Part shown: positions 1 through 6,208 of the stretch, piece by piece
How positions within the stretch are numbered: the stretch's first letter is position 1
How the letters are laid out: every line of letters starts with the position of its first letter
Assembly: GCA_020444775.1 (NCBI GenBank)
Contig: JAGRHX010000128.1
Span: 1-6,462 of the forward strand
Reading direction: 5' to 3'
From: Gammaproteobacteria bacterium
GTDB taxonomy: Bacteria; Pseudomonadota; Gammaproteobacteria; HK1
DNA: 6,462 nt
Position numbers and translations under genes: made by a program
The notes under the pieces: generated by a model
Databases searched by the model: none
The model's input: only the letters and a program-made list of their open reading frames with translations
What the model was told of the DNA's origin: nothing

Positions 1-1359
1 CAGCTGACGACCAGACTCGAAGACCTCCAAGACACCAGCAGCGAGGCGCAGACGCGAAGCTCGCTGGCCCTCGAAAGGCGTCTGGTCGACCTGCACCGAC
101 GCGAGCAGGAAAGCCGCGCGCGCGGGCACGAGGCGCTTGTTGCGCGCTTCGAGCAAGGCATGGCCGGCCTGCAACGCGCGTTGTTGGCGCAAAGCGGTCG
201 GTCGGGCCAGCAGCTCGCGCAAGCGGTGAATGACCTCAGACAGATCTCGCAAGCAACCCTGGCCGATCACCTGCAACGCGTCGAGCAGCGTCACGCCGCC
301 ACCCAGCAGACCCTGCACGCGGCATTGGCTGACGCGATGCAACGTCTGAACGCCGTGGTCAACGAAACCATGTCCCACGCCAGCGAGGATCTGGGAAGAC
401 GAATGCAGGGACTCACCCGGTCGGTGGACAGCAGACTGGAGAGCCTGGGCACCAAGGTCGAGCAGCGGCTCGACGAGGGCTTCCAAAGAACGACCGCCAC
501 CTTCAGCAACGTGCTCGAACGTCTGGCGCTGATTGACGAGGCGCAGCGCCGGATTACACAGCTCTCCGAGAACGTGGTCAGCCTCCAGGAGGTGCTCGCC
601 GACAAGCGCTCACGCGGCGCCTTTGGAGAGGTGCAGCTGAATCATCTGGTGCGCAACGTGCTCCCCGAGTCGGCGTTCGCACTACAAAAAACCCTGGGCA
701 ATGGTCGGGTAGCCGACTGCATGCTGCTGCTGCCGCCGCCTACCGGCAACCTGTGTATCGACTCGAAATTCCCGCTGGAGAGCTACAGACGCATGACCGA
801 CCTGCATGCTCCGCGCGTGGAACGTCAGGGCGCCGAACGACAGTTCAAGGACGACATCAAGAAACACATCAACGACATCGCCGAACGATATATCTGCGCG
901 GGCGAAACGGCCGACGGCGCGGTCATGTTCATCCCGGCGGAGGCGGTGTTCGCCGAGATCCAGGCACATCATGCCGACCTGGTTGAGATCGCGCATCGGC
1001 GTCGGGTGTGGCTGGTCTCACCGACTACCTTGATGGCCGTTCTCAACACGGCACGTTCGGTGATCAAGGATCAAGCGACCCGCGAGCAGGTCGATCTCAT
1101 TCAGCATCATCTGGGTCTGCTGGCGAAGGACTTCGACCGTTTCAGCGAGCGTCTGGACAGACTGTCCAGGCACATCACGCAGGCCAAGGACGATGTCGAC
1201 CGGGTACATGTGTCAGCGCGAAAGATCACCCGGCGCTTCGAGCAGATCGAACAGGTTGAGCTCGAGTCCGAAACGCAGGCTGCTACCGGCCCGAAGGCAC
1301 TCGAGACCACCGCCAGCGGTCCAGCGGGTCATCCCAACAGGATCAACATGGTCAGGTGA
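1..1359 (+). CDS. rmuC: DNA recombination protein RmuC (5' end outside window)
   Basis: RmuC proteins are thought to limit sequence inversions and to act as nucleases on aberrant DNA; the family core resembles a PD-(D/E)XK nuclease. The frame is open from base 1, so the gene is truncated at its 5' end by the window edge; the internal ATG at 160 is not the start. In the 452 visible residues, about 1-200 are a Gln/Arg/Glu/Leu-rich coiled coil. The conserved core follows: a RGAFGEV motif (E210), then D239, then an IDSKF motif (D254, K256), which fit the Asp/Glu and D-x-K positions of the nuclease fold. A second helical region lies at about 360-425 and the tail is variable. The usual N-terminal membrane segment of the family would lie upstream and is not seen. 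The last 31 bp overlap the convergent protease gene. The family assignment is firm; the biochemical role is inferred from the family. Confidence 0.95.
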   Translation, partial: QLTTRLEDLQDTSSEAQTRSSLALERRLVDLHRREQESRARGHEALVARFEQGMAGLQRALLAQSGRSGQQLAQAVNDLRQISQATLADHLQRVEQRHAATQQTLHAALADAMQRLNAVVNETMSHASEDLGRRMQGLTRSVDSRLESLGTKVEQRLDEGFQRTTATFSNVLERLALIDEAQRRITQLSENVVSLQEVLADKRSRGAFGEVQLNHLVRNVLPESAFALQKTLGNGRVADCMLLLPPPTGNLCIDSKFPLESYRRMTDLHAPRVERQGAERQFKDDIKKHINDIAERYICAGETADGAVMFIPAEAVFAEIQAHHADLVEIAHRRRVWLVSPTTLMAVLNTARSVIKDQATREQVDLIQHHLGLLAKDFDRFSERLDRLSRHITQAKDDVDRVHVSARKITRRFEQIEQVELESETQAATGPKALETTASGPAGHPNRINMVR

Positions 1360-2762
1360 CCACGCATGATACGCAGCTGCAGCAGGCCGTTGCCTAGCGC
1401 GGCCGCGTACTCGAGGTCCGAAAGCCGCTGCACCGCCTTGCCGTTGGCGGCCACGATCACATCCCCGGGTCTGAGCCCGGCGCGCCAGGCGGCGCTGCCT
1501 TGCGAGACACGCTGCACGGTCACGCCTTCGGCGGCGGACGGGTCCGCGGTTGCGAAGCTCGCCCCCGCCAGCCACTGTTCGATCACCGCCGCGCCGATAT
1601 GTCTGGAGCCGCGCTCGCCGATACGGGTATCGACTCGAAGGCGACGACTACCACGCACAATCTCCAGGTGCACCTGCTCACCGACTGGCAACAGGCCGAG
1701 TCGATTCGACAGGTCCGCCGCGCGACGCACCGGCATGTCATTGATCGCCACCACAACGTCACCAGCGCGTAAGCCGGCGCGTTCCGCTTCCGATCCTCGC
1801 TGCACCTCGGAGATCACGGCGCCAGCATCGGCGTCCACCTTCAAGTCACGAGCGAGCTCTGCATTCAAATCCCGGGAGGCTACACCGAGCACACCGCGAC
1901 GCACCTCACCATGCTCCACCAGCTGCGTCATCACGTCGCTCGCCATGCGACTGGGAATAGCGAATCCGATTCCCACGCTGCCGCCGTTGGGCGCCAGTAT
2001 CGCCGTGTTGATACCGACCAGCTCGCCACGCAGGTTCACCAGCGCGCCACCGGAGTTACCGACGTTTATCGACGCATCGGTCTGGATGAAATCCTCATAG
2101 CCTTCGATACCTAGGCCAGTGCGGCCGAGCGCGCTGACGATACCGGAGGTCACGGTCTGGCCCAGACCGAACGGGTTACCGATGGCGACGACGAAATCCC
2201 CGACCCGCAGCCGGGACGAGTCAGCGATCGGTAGCTCGGTCAGGCCAATCGCTGCGATTCGCAGCACCGCCAGATCCGTCTCCGCGTCAGCCCCCACCAG
2301 ACCGGCCGACAGGCGACGGCCGTCACGCAGGGTCACCTGGATCCGGTCGGCCTTATCGATCACGTGCTGGTTGGTCAGCACCAGACCACGGGCGGCATCG
2401 ACAATCACGCCGGATCCGAGGCTCTGGGTTCGACGCTCACGCGGGATGGACGGCAGCGAGAAGAAATGTCTGAAGAACGGATCCGCCATGAACGGGCTCT
2501 CCCGGACCAGCTCGCGTCCTTCAGTCGCAATGTTGACCACGGCCGGCGTGATCCGCTCGAGCATGGGTGCCAGACTGGGCAATGGCTGGCCGTCGACCGC
2601 GGCTGGCAAGGTCCCCGCCAGAGCGTGCCGCGCGGGCGTCGCCACCACGGTCAGCAACAGGACGATCAACAGGGCTATCAACGGGCGGATCAACTGGCAA
2701 ATCAATGGGGCCCGCGGCGAGCTGCGCTCAGCTCGCACCACCGCTACCAGCATCGCGCTCAT
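1329..2762 (-). CDS. degQ: Periplasmic HtrA/Deg-type serine protease with two PDZ domains (DegQ/MucD-like)
   Basis: Do-family serine protease that degrades or refolds damaged proteins in the periplasm. The 477-residue product has a basic start, a hydrophobic stretch at about 24-43 and an A-x-A type site near residue 49 (HALA before G50), so it is either a signal peptide or a membrane anchor. The catalytic triad is complete: H133 in LTNQHVID, D163 in ETDLAVL, S237 in VGNSGGAL. PDZ1 spans about 288-378 and PDZ2 about 393-475; two PDZ domains and a short loop before the catalytic His favour DegQ/MucD over DegS. The C-terminus ends like other DegQ proteins (RG then a hydrophobic LILL). The frame is open upstream to a GTG at 2903, but that would overlap the J-domain gene by 176 bp. 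The ATG at 2762 has an AGCAGG sequence 8 nt upstream; an ATG at 2753 is the alternative. The gene overlaps cbpA by 35 bp and is probably translated from the same mRNA. Confidence 0.95.
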   Translation of the reverse strand: MSAMLVAVVRAERSSPRAPLICQLIRPLIALLIVLLLTVVATPARHALAGTLPAAVDGQPLPSLAPMLERITPAVVNIATEGRELVRESPFMADPFFRHFFSLPSIPRERRTQSLGSGVIVDAARGLVLTNQHVIDKADRIQVTLRDGRRLSAGLVGADAETDLAVLRIAAIGLTELPIADSSRLRVGDFVVAIGNPFGLGQTVTSGIVSALGRTGLGIEGYEDFIQTDASINVGNSGGALVNLRGELVGINTAILAPNGGSVGIGFAIPSRMASDVMTQLVEHGEVRRGVLGVASRDLNAELARDLKVDADAGAVISEVQRGSEAERAGLRAGDVVVAINDMPVRRAADLSNRLGLLPVGEQVHLEIVRGSRRLRVDTRIGERGSRHIGAAVIEQWLAGASFATADPSAAEGVTVQRVSQGSAAWRAGLRPGDVIVAANGKAVQRLSDLEYAAALGNGLLQLRIMRGHLTMLILLG

Positions 2763-3684
2763 CGAACCAACCTGCTCTGGGATTGAACTGGAACTCATCG
2801 GCCAACCGTGTGTACAACGCGCGTTGCTCGTCCGTGCTCGCGGCCGGCACCACGATGCGGACGGTGACCAACTGATCACCGCAGCATCGTGCACCCAGAC
2901 CACGCCCCTTCAAGCGTAGTCGCTTGCCCGATTCGACGCCGGCCGGGAGATTCAACGCAACCGGGCCGCCCAGCGTCGGCACCTGGATGCGGGCACCTAG
3001 GGCCGCCTCCCATGCGGTGACCGGCAGGTCCAGGCAGACGTTGAGCCCGTCGAGGCTGAACATGCGATGCGGCAACAGGCGCAGCTCGAGGTACAGGTCG
3101 GTACCGGGTCGGGTGCCCTGCCCGGCCAGTCGAATGGCCTGTCCCGGTTCCACACCGGGCGGAATCCTGACCCTGATGGCTCTTGTTGCCTCGCCGCGCT
3201 CGTCATCGGCGGCCGGGACCCTGACGGTACGCTCCCCCCCCTGCCGGGCCTCCTCCAGGGTGATCTCCAAGCGATAGCGTTCCTGAGTCGAATCGTCCCG
3301 CCTGCGACCGCTCCTTCCGGTCTGCCGCGCGCCTCTGCTGGACGCAGCCGAGGCACGCCCGGCTGCGCCGAACAAGCTCTCGAAGAACTCGCTGAAATCG
3401 AAGTCGGCCGTTCGTGCATGACCCTGAGCGGCCCACTCCGGTGGCGGCTGGAACGTCTCACCGGCGCGCCACCGCGATCCGAGGCGATCGTAGGCGGCGC
3501 GTGTCCGAGGATCCTTGAGTACCTCGTAGGCTTCGCGCACGCCCTTGAACCGGTTCGCTGCGTCCGGTTCCTCACTGACATCCGGATGATACTTGCGTGC
3601 GAGTCGGCGATAGGCCTGTTTGATGGCGGTCTGGTCGGCATCGCGTGGCAGGCCGAGGGTAGCGTAGTAGTCCTTGTATTCCAT
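2728..3684 (-). CDS. cbpA: CbpA-like J-domain co-chaperone (class B DnaJ homologue)
   Basis: Hsp40-family partner of DnaK that stimulates its ATPase and delivers unfolded substrates; CbpA of E. coli also binds curved DNA. The 318-residue protein starts MEYKDYY, matching the MELKDYY start of E. coli CbpA, so the ATG at 3684 is chosen over a GTG 27 bp upstream. The J domain is at about 4-70 with the essential HPD at 33-35. A linker at 75-130 contains an aromatic DFSEFFESLFG patch and a basic Arg/Ser-rich part. Two C-terminal beta-domains follow (about 135-205 and 215-300) with VRIPPGV, RLAGQGT, AWEAALGA, VPTLGG and RLKGRGLG signatures. The CXXCXGXG zinc repeats of DnaJ are absent; the only cysteines are C217, C267 and C268. 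A CbpM (MerR-like inhibitor) gene, which follows cbpA in E. coli, is not present; the next gene is the protease, overlapping by 35 bp. Confidence 0.93.
   Translation of the reverse strand: MEYKDYYATLGLPRDADQTAIKQAYRRLARKYHPDVSEEPDAANRFKGVREAYEVLKDPRTRAAYDRLGSRWRAGETFQPPPEWAAQGHARTADFDFSEFFESLFGAAGRASAASSRGARQTGRSGRRRDDSTQERYRLEITLEEARQGGERTVRVPAADDERGEATRAIRVRIPPGVEPGQAIRLAGQGTRPGTDLYLELRLLPHRMFSLDGLNVCLDLPVTAWEAALGARIQVPTLGGPVALNLPAGVESGKRLRLKGRGLGARCCGDQLVTVRIVVPAASTDEQRALYTRLADEFQFNPRAGWFDERDAGSGGAS
2771..2776 (-). promoter_or_regulatory. Ribosome binding site supporting the protease start at 2762
   Basis: On the minus strand AGCAGG lies 8 nt before the ATG at 2762, inside the 3' end of the cbpA reading frame. 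It is the best Shine-Dalgarno-like sequence near the possible starts and is the main reason for preferring 2762 over the distal GTG at 2903. The match to AGGAGG is partial. Confidence 0.5.
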
Positions 3685-3763
3685 ACCCGTGGGAATGTGT
3701 TGCCTTTGCACGCGGGCGCCGCCCCGACATCCACCAGCCCGGGCTCGGGCGGCTCGCGCACGT

Positions 3764-3778
3764 TGCGCGATTCGCGCA
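3764..3778. repeat. 15-bp interrupted palindrome, candidate operator
   Basis: TGCGCGA and TCGCGCA are perfect inverted repeats of 7 bp separated by a single T. The centre lies 87 bp upstream of the cbpA ATG and 171 bp upstream of the DUF1820 ATG. The geometry fits a binding site for a dimeric regulator, or a small hairpin without a useful loop; there is no T-tract, so it is not a terminator. A role as operator is inference only, and GC-rich DNA produces such repeats by chance fairly often. Confidence 0.35.
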
Positions 3779-3807
3779 TGCCGCGATATCGGCCGGCAGT
3801 GACCGGG

Positions 3808-3835
3808 ATTGATTTCTACTGACCATGCCCCAAAT
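3808..3835 (+). promoter_or_regulatory. Possible sigma32-like (heat-shock) promoter toward DUF1820
   Basis: ATTGAT at 3808-3813 and CCCCAAAT at 3828-3835 are separated by 14 bp. This resembles the heat-shock promoter pattern CTTGAA, 13-15 bp, CCCCATnT. The CCCC block is intact but the -35 match is partial. Transcription would start near 3842 and give a leader of about 100 nt before the DUF1820 ATG. It points away from cbpA, so it does not explain cbpA expression. Confidence 0.25.
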
Positions 3836-3941
3836 GCCGCCAGACGATTGAGGGTCGTGGACTGGGGTTGTAGCGGTCTCGATGTTATCGTCGAAGCAAG
3901 TCGCCGAGTAAAGCGCGACGCGAATGGGATAGAGCAGCGTA

Positions 3942-4292
3942 ATGACCAAGAAAAGAGTGTTCCGGGTCGTGTTTCATTGTCAGGGCAACATCTACGAGCT
4001 CCATGCGCGCCATGTGAGCCACGGTGAGATGTACGGATTCGTCGAGATCGACGACATCATCTTCGGTGAGCGCACGGCGTTGCTGGTCGACCCGTCGGAA
4101 GAGAAGCTCAAATCGGAGTTCGAAGGGGTCAAGCGCACCTTCGTGCCGATGCACGCGGTCATACGTATCGACGAAGTCGAGAAAGAGGGCGCCAACAAGG
4201 TCGTTGCCTCCGCGGATGCCGCCGGTGGCAAGGTGACACCGTTTCCGATGCCGATGTACACGCCGGGCGGCGACGGCGGCAAGAAGAGCTGA
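3942..4292 (+). CDS. DUF1820 family protein, function unknown
   Basis: A 116-residue soluble protein that I recognise as DUF1820, a small family of Gammaproteobacteria with no assigned function. The conserved core runs from VFRVVFHCQG (about 6-15) through YGFVEIDDIIFGER (31-44), the LLVDPSEEKLK stretch (48-57), FEGVKR and VPMHAVIRIDEVEKEG (68-83). It ends with a short PFPMPMY motif (100-106) and a Gly/Lys-rich tail. Predicted content by eye is mainly beta strands with one helix around PSEEKLKSEFEG. There is no signal peptide or membrane segment, so it is cytoplasmic. It is a single gene, divergent from cbpA and convergent with the DUF1992 gene across a 40-bp gap lacking a T-tract terminator. 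The ATG at 3942 is the only sensible start, with a weak ribosome site (GGGATAGAG region). Neighbourhood suggests a stress or housekeeping link, but that is inference. Confidence 0.92.
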   Translation: MTKKRVFRVVFHCQGNIYELHARHVSHGEMYGFVEIDDIIFGERTALLVDPSEEKLKSEFEGVKRTFVPMHAVIRIDEVEKEGANKVVASADAAGGKVTPFPMPMYTPGGDGGKKS

Positions 4293-4332
4293 CCGACCGA
4301 GGTCTGCGCGAGCCGCCGGCCAACGGATGCGT

Positions 4333-4704
4333 TCAGCGCGTGAGCTTCTGGACCAGGCGATCGGTATAGCGGCGGCCGGTGACCGACCGTGCCGCCTGGC
4401 CTCGTCCATCGAGACGCGCTCGCAGCAGGGCAAGTCGCTTGTAGGCATTGACCCGCGCCTGGTCGTCAGAATCGGCCAGTGCCTCGATCTCGGCTTCCAA
4501 GCGGTTGATGTCACCGCGCAGCGTAGCTTCCTCGGGAATGAAACCGGCGTTCTTCAAGACCCGGTAGGCGGCCCGCATGTCCTCGGGGACCTGACTGTCA
4601 TCGTCCAGTTTCAGGGGCTTACCCTGCCCTTCCAACTCGTCGAACTCACCCCGTGCCATCGCATCCTGGATGCGTTGCTCGATGAGGTTGTAGAAAGCCC
4701 GCAT
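4333..4704 (-). CDS. DUF1992 (DnaJC28-homology domain) protein, YhdN-like
   Basis: A 123-residue protein of the DUF1992 family, named for a domain shared with eukaryotic DNAJC28; E. coli YhdN is a similar-length member. Its function is not established. Visible signatures are IEQRIQDAMARGEFDEL (8-24), GQGKPLKLDDD (26-36), VPEDMRAAYRVLKNAGFIPEE (39-59), a Glu-rich helix (64-78) and a basic C-terminal helix. The conserved region fills the protein; there is no J domain and no HPD motif, so it is not itself a DnaJ-type co-chaperone. The start is the ATG at 4704, where family similarity begins; the frame stays open upstream to 5025 but that part resembles nothing and would overlap the CYTH gene. 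It is last in a minus-strand series after coq7 and the CYTH gene, but a 239-bp gap makes its own promoter likely. Confidence 0.9.
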   Translation of the reverse strand: MRAFYNLIEQRIQDAMARGEFDELEGQGKPLKLDDDSQVPEDMRAAYRVLKNAGFIPEEATLRGDINRLEAEIEALADSDDQARVNAYKRLALLRARLDGRGQAARSVTGRRYTDRLVQKLTR

Positions 4705-4943
4705 CGTGGTGCCAACCCTGTTTGCCGACTCACCGGCGCGGCTGTCGCGCCATGCAGCCGATCGCTGTCCCGGGACGTGCCCGGAGACGCCGCTCGCTCG
4801 AACGACCGATGCCACGAGCAAATACACGCCAGGGGTACGCCGAACGCACTCTTGAAGACCTTCTCGACAATCGTGTTCGCACACCCGCCGGACCGCGCCC
4901 GGTGCTGTGACCGGTTCAGCTCCGCCGACAGCCGTCTGACGCT
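4705..4943. other. Non-coding gap between CYTH and DUF1992 genes
   Basis: These 239 bp hold no gene I can support, although frames stay open on both strands because of high GC. No convincing promoter or T-tract terminator is visible. The only structure noted is the hairpin at 4767-4788. On an mRNA running through from the CYTH gene it would form part of the leader of the DUF1992 gene. Confidence 0.5.
4767..4788 (-). repeat. GC-rich hairpin upstream of the DUF1992 gene
   Basis: On the minus strand GTC, a bulged T and CCGGG pair with CCCGG and GAC around a CACGT loop, giving 8 bp with one bulge. It ends 62 bp before the DUF1992 ATG. No run of T follows in either direction, so it is a poor intrinsic terminator; it could be a leader structure or chance. 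Confidence 0.3.
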
Positions 4944-5417
4944 TCAAGCCCAGCTGTTGAAAGGGCAGCTGACCAGGTTCTGGTTCAGGTATCGTGGGTC
5001 CTCGGTGACCTCCTGGCCGACCCATTCCGGCAGCGGCAGCGGCGCGTCCTCATCCTCGAGCTCGACCTCGGCAACCACCAGCCCGAGATTATCACCCTCG
5101 AAGACGTCGATCTCCCAGCAGCGACCCTGATATGCGACCTCGTGGCGGGTCTTCTCGATCAACGGCCGCCGGCAGACCTTCTCCAACAGATAGCTCGCGT
5201 CCTCGAGCGGTATCGGGTACTCGAACTCGGCCCGCTTCATCAGACCGCCCAGCGCGGTCTTTATGTTCAGCCAGGCATGCCCACCACACACCCTGACACG
5301 GACCGAGCATCGGGTCTCCGTGGGCAGATAACCTTGCTGGAAGCGTTCGCCAACGCTCGCCAGCTGCCGCCAGCGATCGTCCTTCACCAGGAACTTGCGT
5401 TCGATCTCGATTGCCAT
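4944..5417 (-). CDS. CYTH-domain protein, short triphosphate tunnel metalloenzyme (probable inorganic triphosphatase)
   Basis: Short CYTH proteins fold as a beta tunnel that binds triphosphate with divalent metal; the Nitrosomonas europaea relative is an inorganic triphosphatase, so hydrolysis of tripolyphosphate or a similar substrate is likely. The 157 residues start with the diagnostic ExExK motif (E4, E6, K8 in IEIERKFLV). Expected tunnel residues follow: R40 and R42 in VRVRV, K53 in NIKT, E64 and E66 in AEFEY, K89 and R91 in EKTRHE, E102 and D104 in WEID, and E117 and E119 in AEVEL. The protein is one CYTH domain with no CHAD domain, unlike YgiF-type fusions. The ATG at 5417 lies 11 nt after GGAAGGA and gives the family N-terminus. 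It follows coq7 by 76 bp on the same strand and may share its transcript. Adenylate cyclase or thiamine triphosphatase activity occurs elsewhere in CYTH but is less likely. Confidence 0.92.
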   Translation of the reverse strand: MAIEIERKFLVKDDRWRQLASVGERFQQGYLPTETRCSVRVRVCGGHAWLNIKTALGGLMKRAEFEYPIPLEDASYLLEKVCRRPLIEKTRHEVAYQGRCWEIDVFEGDNLGLVVAEVELEDEDAPLPLPEWVGQEVTEDPRYLNQNLVSCPFNSWA

Positions 5418-5493
5418 CGCCGGTGCCGTCCTTCCTGATTGACCGCGAAACCGCTTGCCGCTGATGCCTGACGCTGAGCTCCGATCCCGCCCC

Positions 5494-6141
5494 TCAGACC
5501 CAAAAGGCTCCCTTGGTCATCACCTTGCTGCCAAGACGCATGAGCTGCCGGACCGGTCGGGGCAGACGCAGTCCACCACGACTTTGCGCATGCAGCTGGT
5601 GCGCCTGTTCGTCGACCCGCATCTGCTCGAGTATCGCCCGGCTGCGCCGATCCTGTTCCGGTAGTCGGGCCAGATGGCCATCCAGGTGCTGTACCACCTG
5701 ACGTTCGGTCTCGGCGAGGAAGCCCAGATTGACCCGGTCTCCGAGGGCACCGGCCAGCGCGCCGATGGAGAGCGCCCCTGCATACCAGAACCCATCCAAT
5801 CTGCTGGTACGACCGCCCAGCTCCTGTATCCTGCGCTCGCACCAGTGCAGATGATCGACCTCCTCGATGGCGGCCTGCTCCAGCGCCTTGGCGAGCCGGC
5901 GGTTACGGCAGGTCAGTGCCTGGCCTTGATAGAGTGCCTGGGCTGCAACCTCGCCAGCATGGTTGACCCGCATCAGGCGTGCCGACCGTCGCCGGTCGCG
6001 GCTCGCCACCGCCGCCTCCGGGATCGAGGGCAACCGCTCGGGCGGGTACTCCCGACCGCTGCCCGGCAGACGCCCGTCCACCGTGCGCAGCGCTCTGTCC
6101 ACGTGACCTATCGTTCGATCGAGCAAGCTGTACTGTCTCAT
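5494..6141 (-). CDS. coq7: COQ7-type 2-polyprenyl-3-methyl-6-methoxy-1,4-benzoquinone monooxygenase
   Basis: Membrane-associated di-iron enzyme that hydroxylates the demethoxyubiquinone ring in the aerobic ubiquinone pathway, doing the job that UbiF does in E. coli. The 215-residue length equals the usual Pseudomonas-type protein. Ligands of the di-iron four-helix bundle are present: E64 in RVNHAGEV, E94 and H97 in EEVDH, E146 in ETERQ, and E178 with H181 in VDEQAH. A hydrophobic stretch, about 119-142, fits the membrane-contacting helix, and the C-terminus SKVMTKGAFWV is typical. The start is the ATG at 6141, which gives the family-like MRQYSLLDR beginning; the frame stays open to 6450 but that would overlap the rplM coding start. 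The gene is divergent from rplM and is followed by the CYTH gene after 76 bp. I could not see a strong minus-strand promoter or Shine-Dalgarno sequence. Confidence 0.96.
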   Translation of the reverse strand: MRQYSLLDRTIGHVDRALRTVDGRLPGSGREYPPERLPSIPEAAVASRDRRRSARLMRVNHAGEVAAQALYQGQALTCRNRRLAKALEQAAIEEVDHLHWCERRIQELGGRTSRLDGFWYAGALSIGALAGALGDRVNLGFLAETERQVVQHLDGHLARLPEQDRRSRAILEQMRVDEQAHQLHAQSRGGLRLPRPVRQLMRLGSKVMTKGAFWV

Positions 6142-6178
6142 GGCGCAACCATACCCGGCTTTTGCGCGCCGACGTGCA

Positions 6179-6208
6179 TTGACCTCGGACCGAAGGCGAT
6201 AGCATAAT
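6179..6208 (+). promoter_or_regulatory. Sigma70-type promoter for rplM
   Basis: TTGACC at 6179-6184 and CATAAT at 6203-6208 each match consensus at 5 of 6 positions, with an 18-bp spacer. The start point would be near 6215, leaving a leader of about 30 nt. The bases between the -10 element and the start point, GTCGGGC, form a G+C-rich discriminator, a feature of promoters repressed by ppGpp and DksA; that regulation is inferred. Confidence 0.65.

Larger units (their letters stand above)
3685..3941. promoter_or_regulatory. Divergent intergenic region between cbpA and the DUF1820 gene
   Basis: These 257 bp have no credible gene and must carry the promoters of both flanking genes. The cbpA-proximal half is very GC-rich, with a GCCCG/CGGGC 5-bp stem at 3737-3750 and the palindrome at 3764-3778. 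The DUF1820-proximal half is less GC-rich and more promoter-like. A sigma32-like arrangement lies at 3808-3835, and a weak sigma70-like pair (TGGACT at 3859, 18-bp spacer, TGTTAT at 3883; 4 of 6 matches each) points at DUF1820. I found no clear minus-strand promoter for cbpA by eye, and the Shine-Dalgarno sequence of cbpA is weak. Confidence 0.5.

Noticed and set aside
2119..2919. Long open frame on the + strand opposite the protease and cbpA genes
   Set aside because: It is Ser/Arg/Thr-rich with no recognisable domain and lies antisense to two well-supported genes; high GC explains the lack of stops.
3067..3822. 251-codon + strand frame opposite cbpA
   Set aside because: It is antisense to a clear J-domain protein and has no family features; it also runs through the intergenic region.
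4293..4332. Bidirectional terminator between DUF1820 and DUF1992
   Set aside because: The 40-bp gap contains no clear stem followed by a T-run in either direction.
4767..4788. Hairpin as an intrinsic terminator for the CYTH gene
   Set aside because: It lies over 150 bp after the CYTH stop and has no T-tract on either strand.
4705..5025. In-frame upstream extension of the DUF1992 gene
   Set aside because: The added residues look like random GC-rich translation and would overlap the CYTH gene; DUF1992 similarity starts at 4704.
4327..5130. 267-codon + strand frame across the DUF1992 and CYTH genes
   Set aside because: It is low-complexity at its end (Ser/Gly-rich) and antisense to two recognised families.
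5674..6207. 177-codon + strand frame opposite coq7
   Set aside because: It is antisense to a complete COQ7 protein with all metal ligands, and has no domain of its own.
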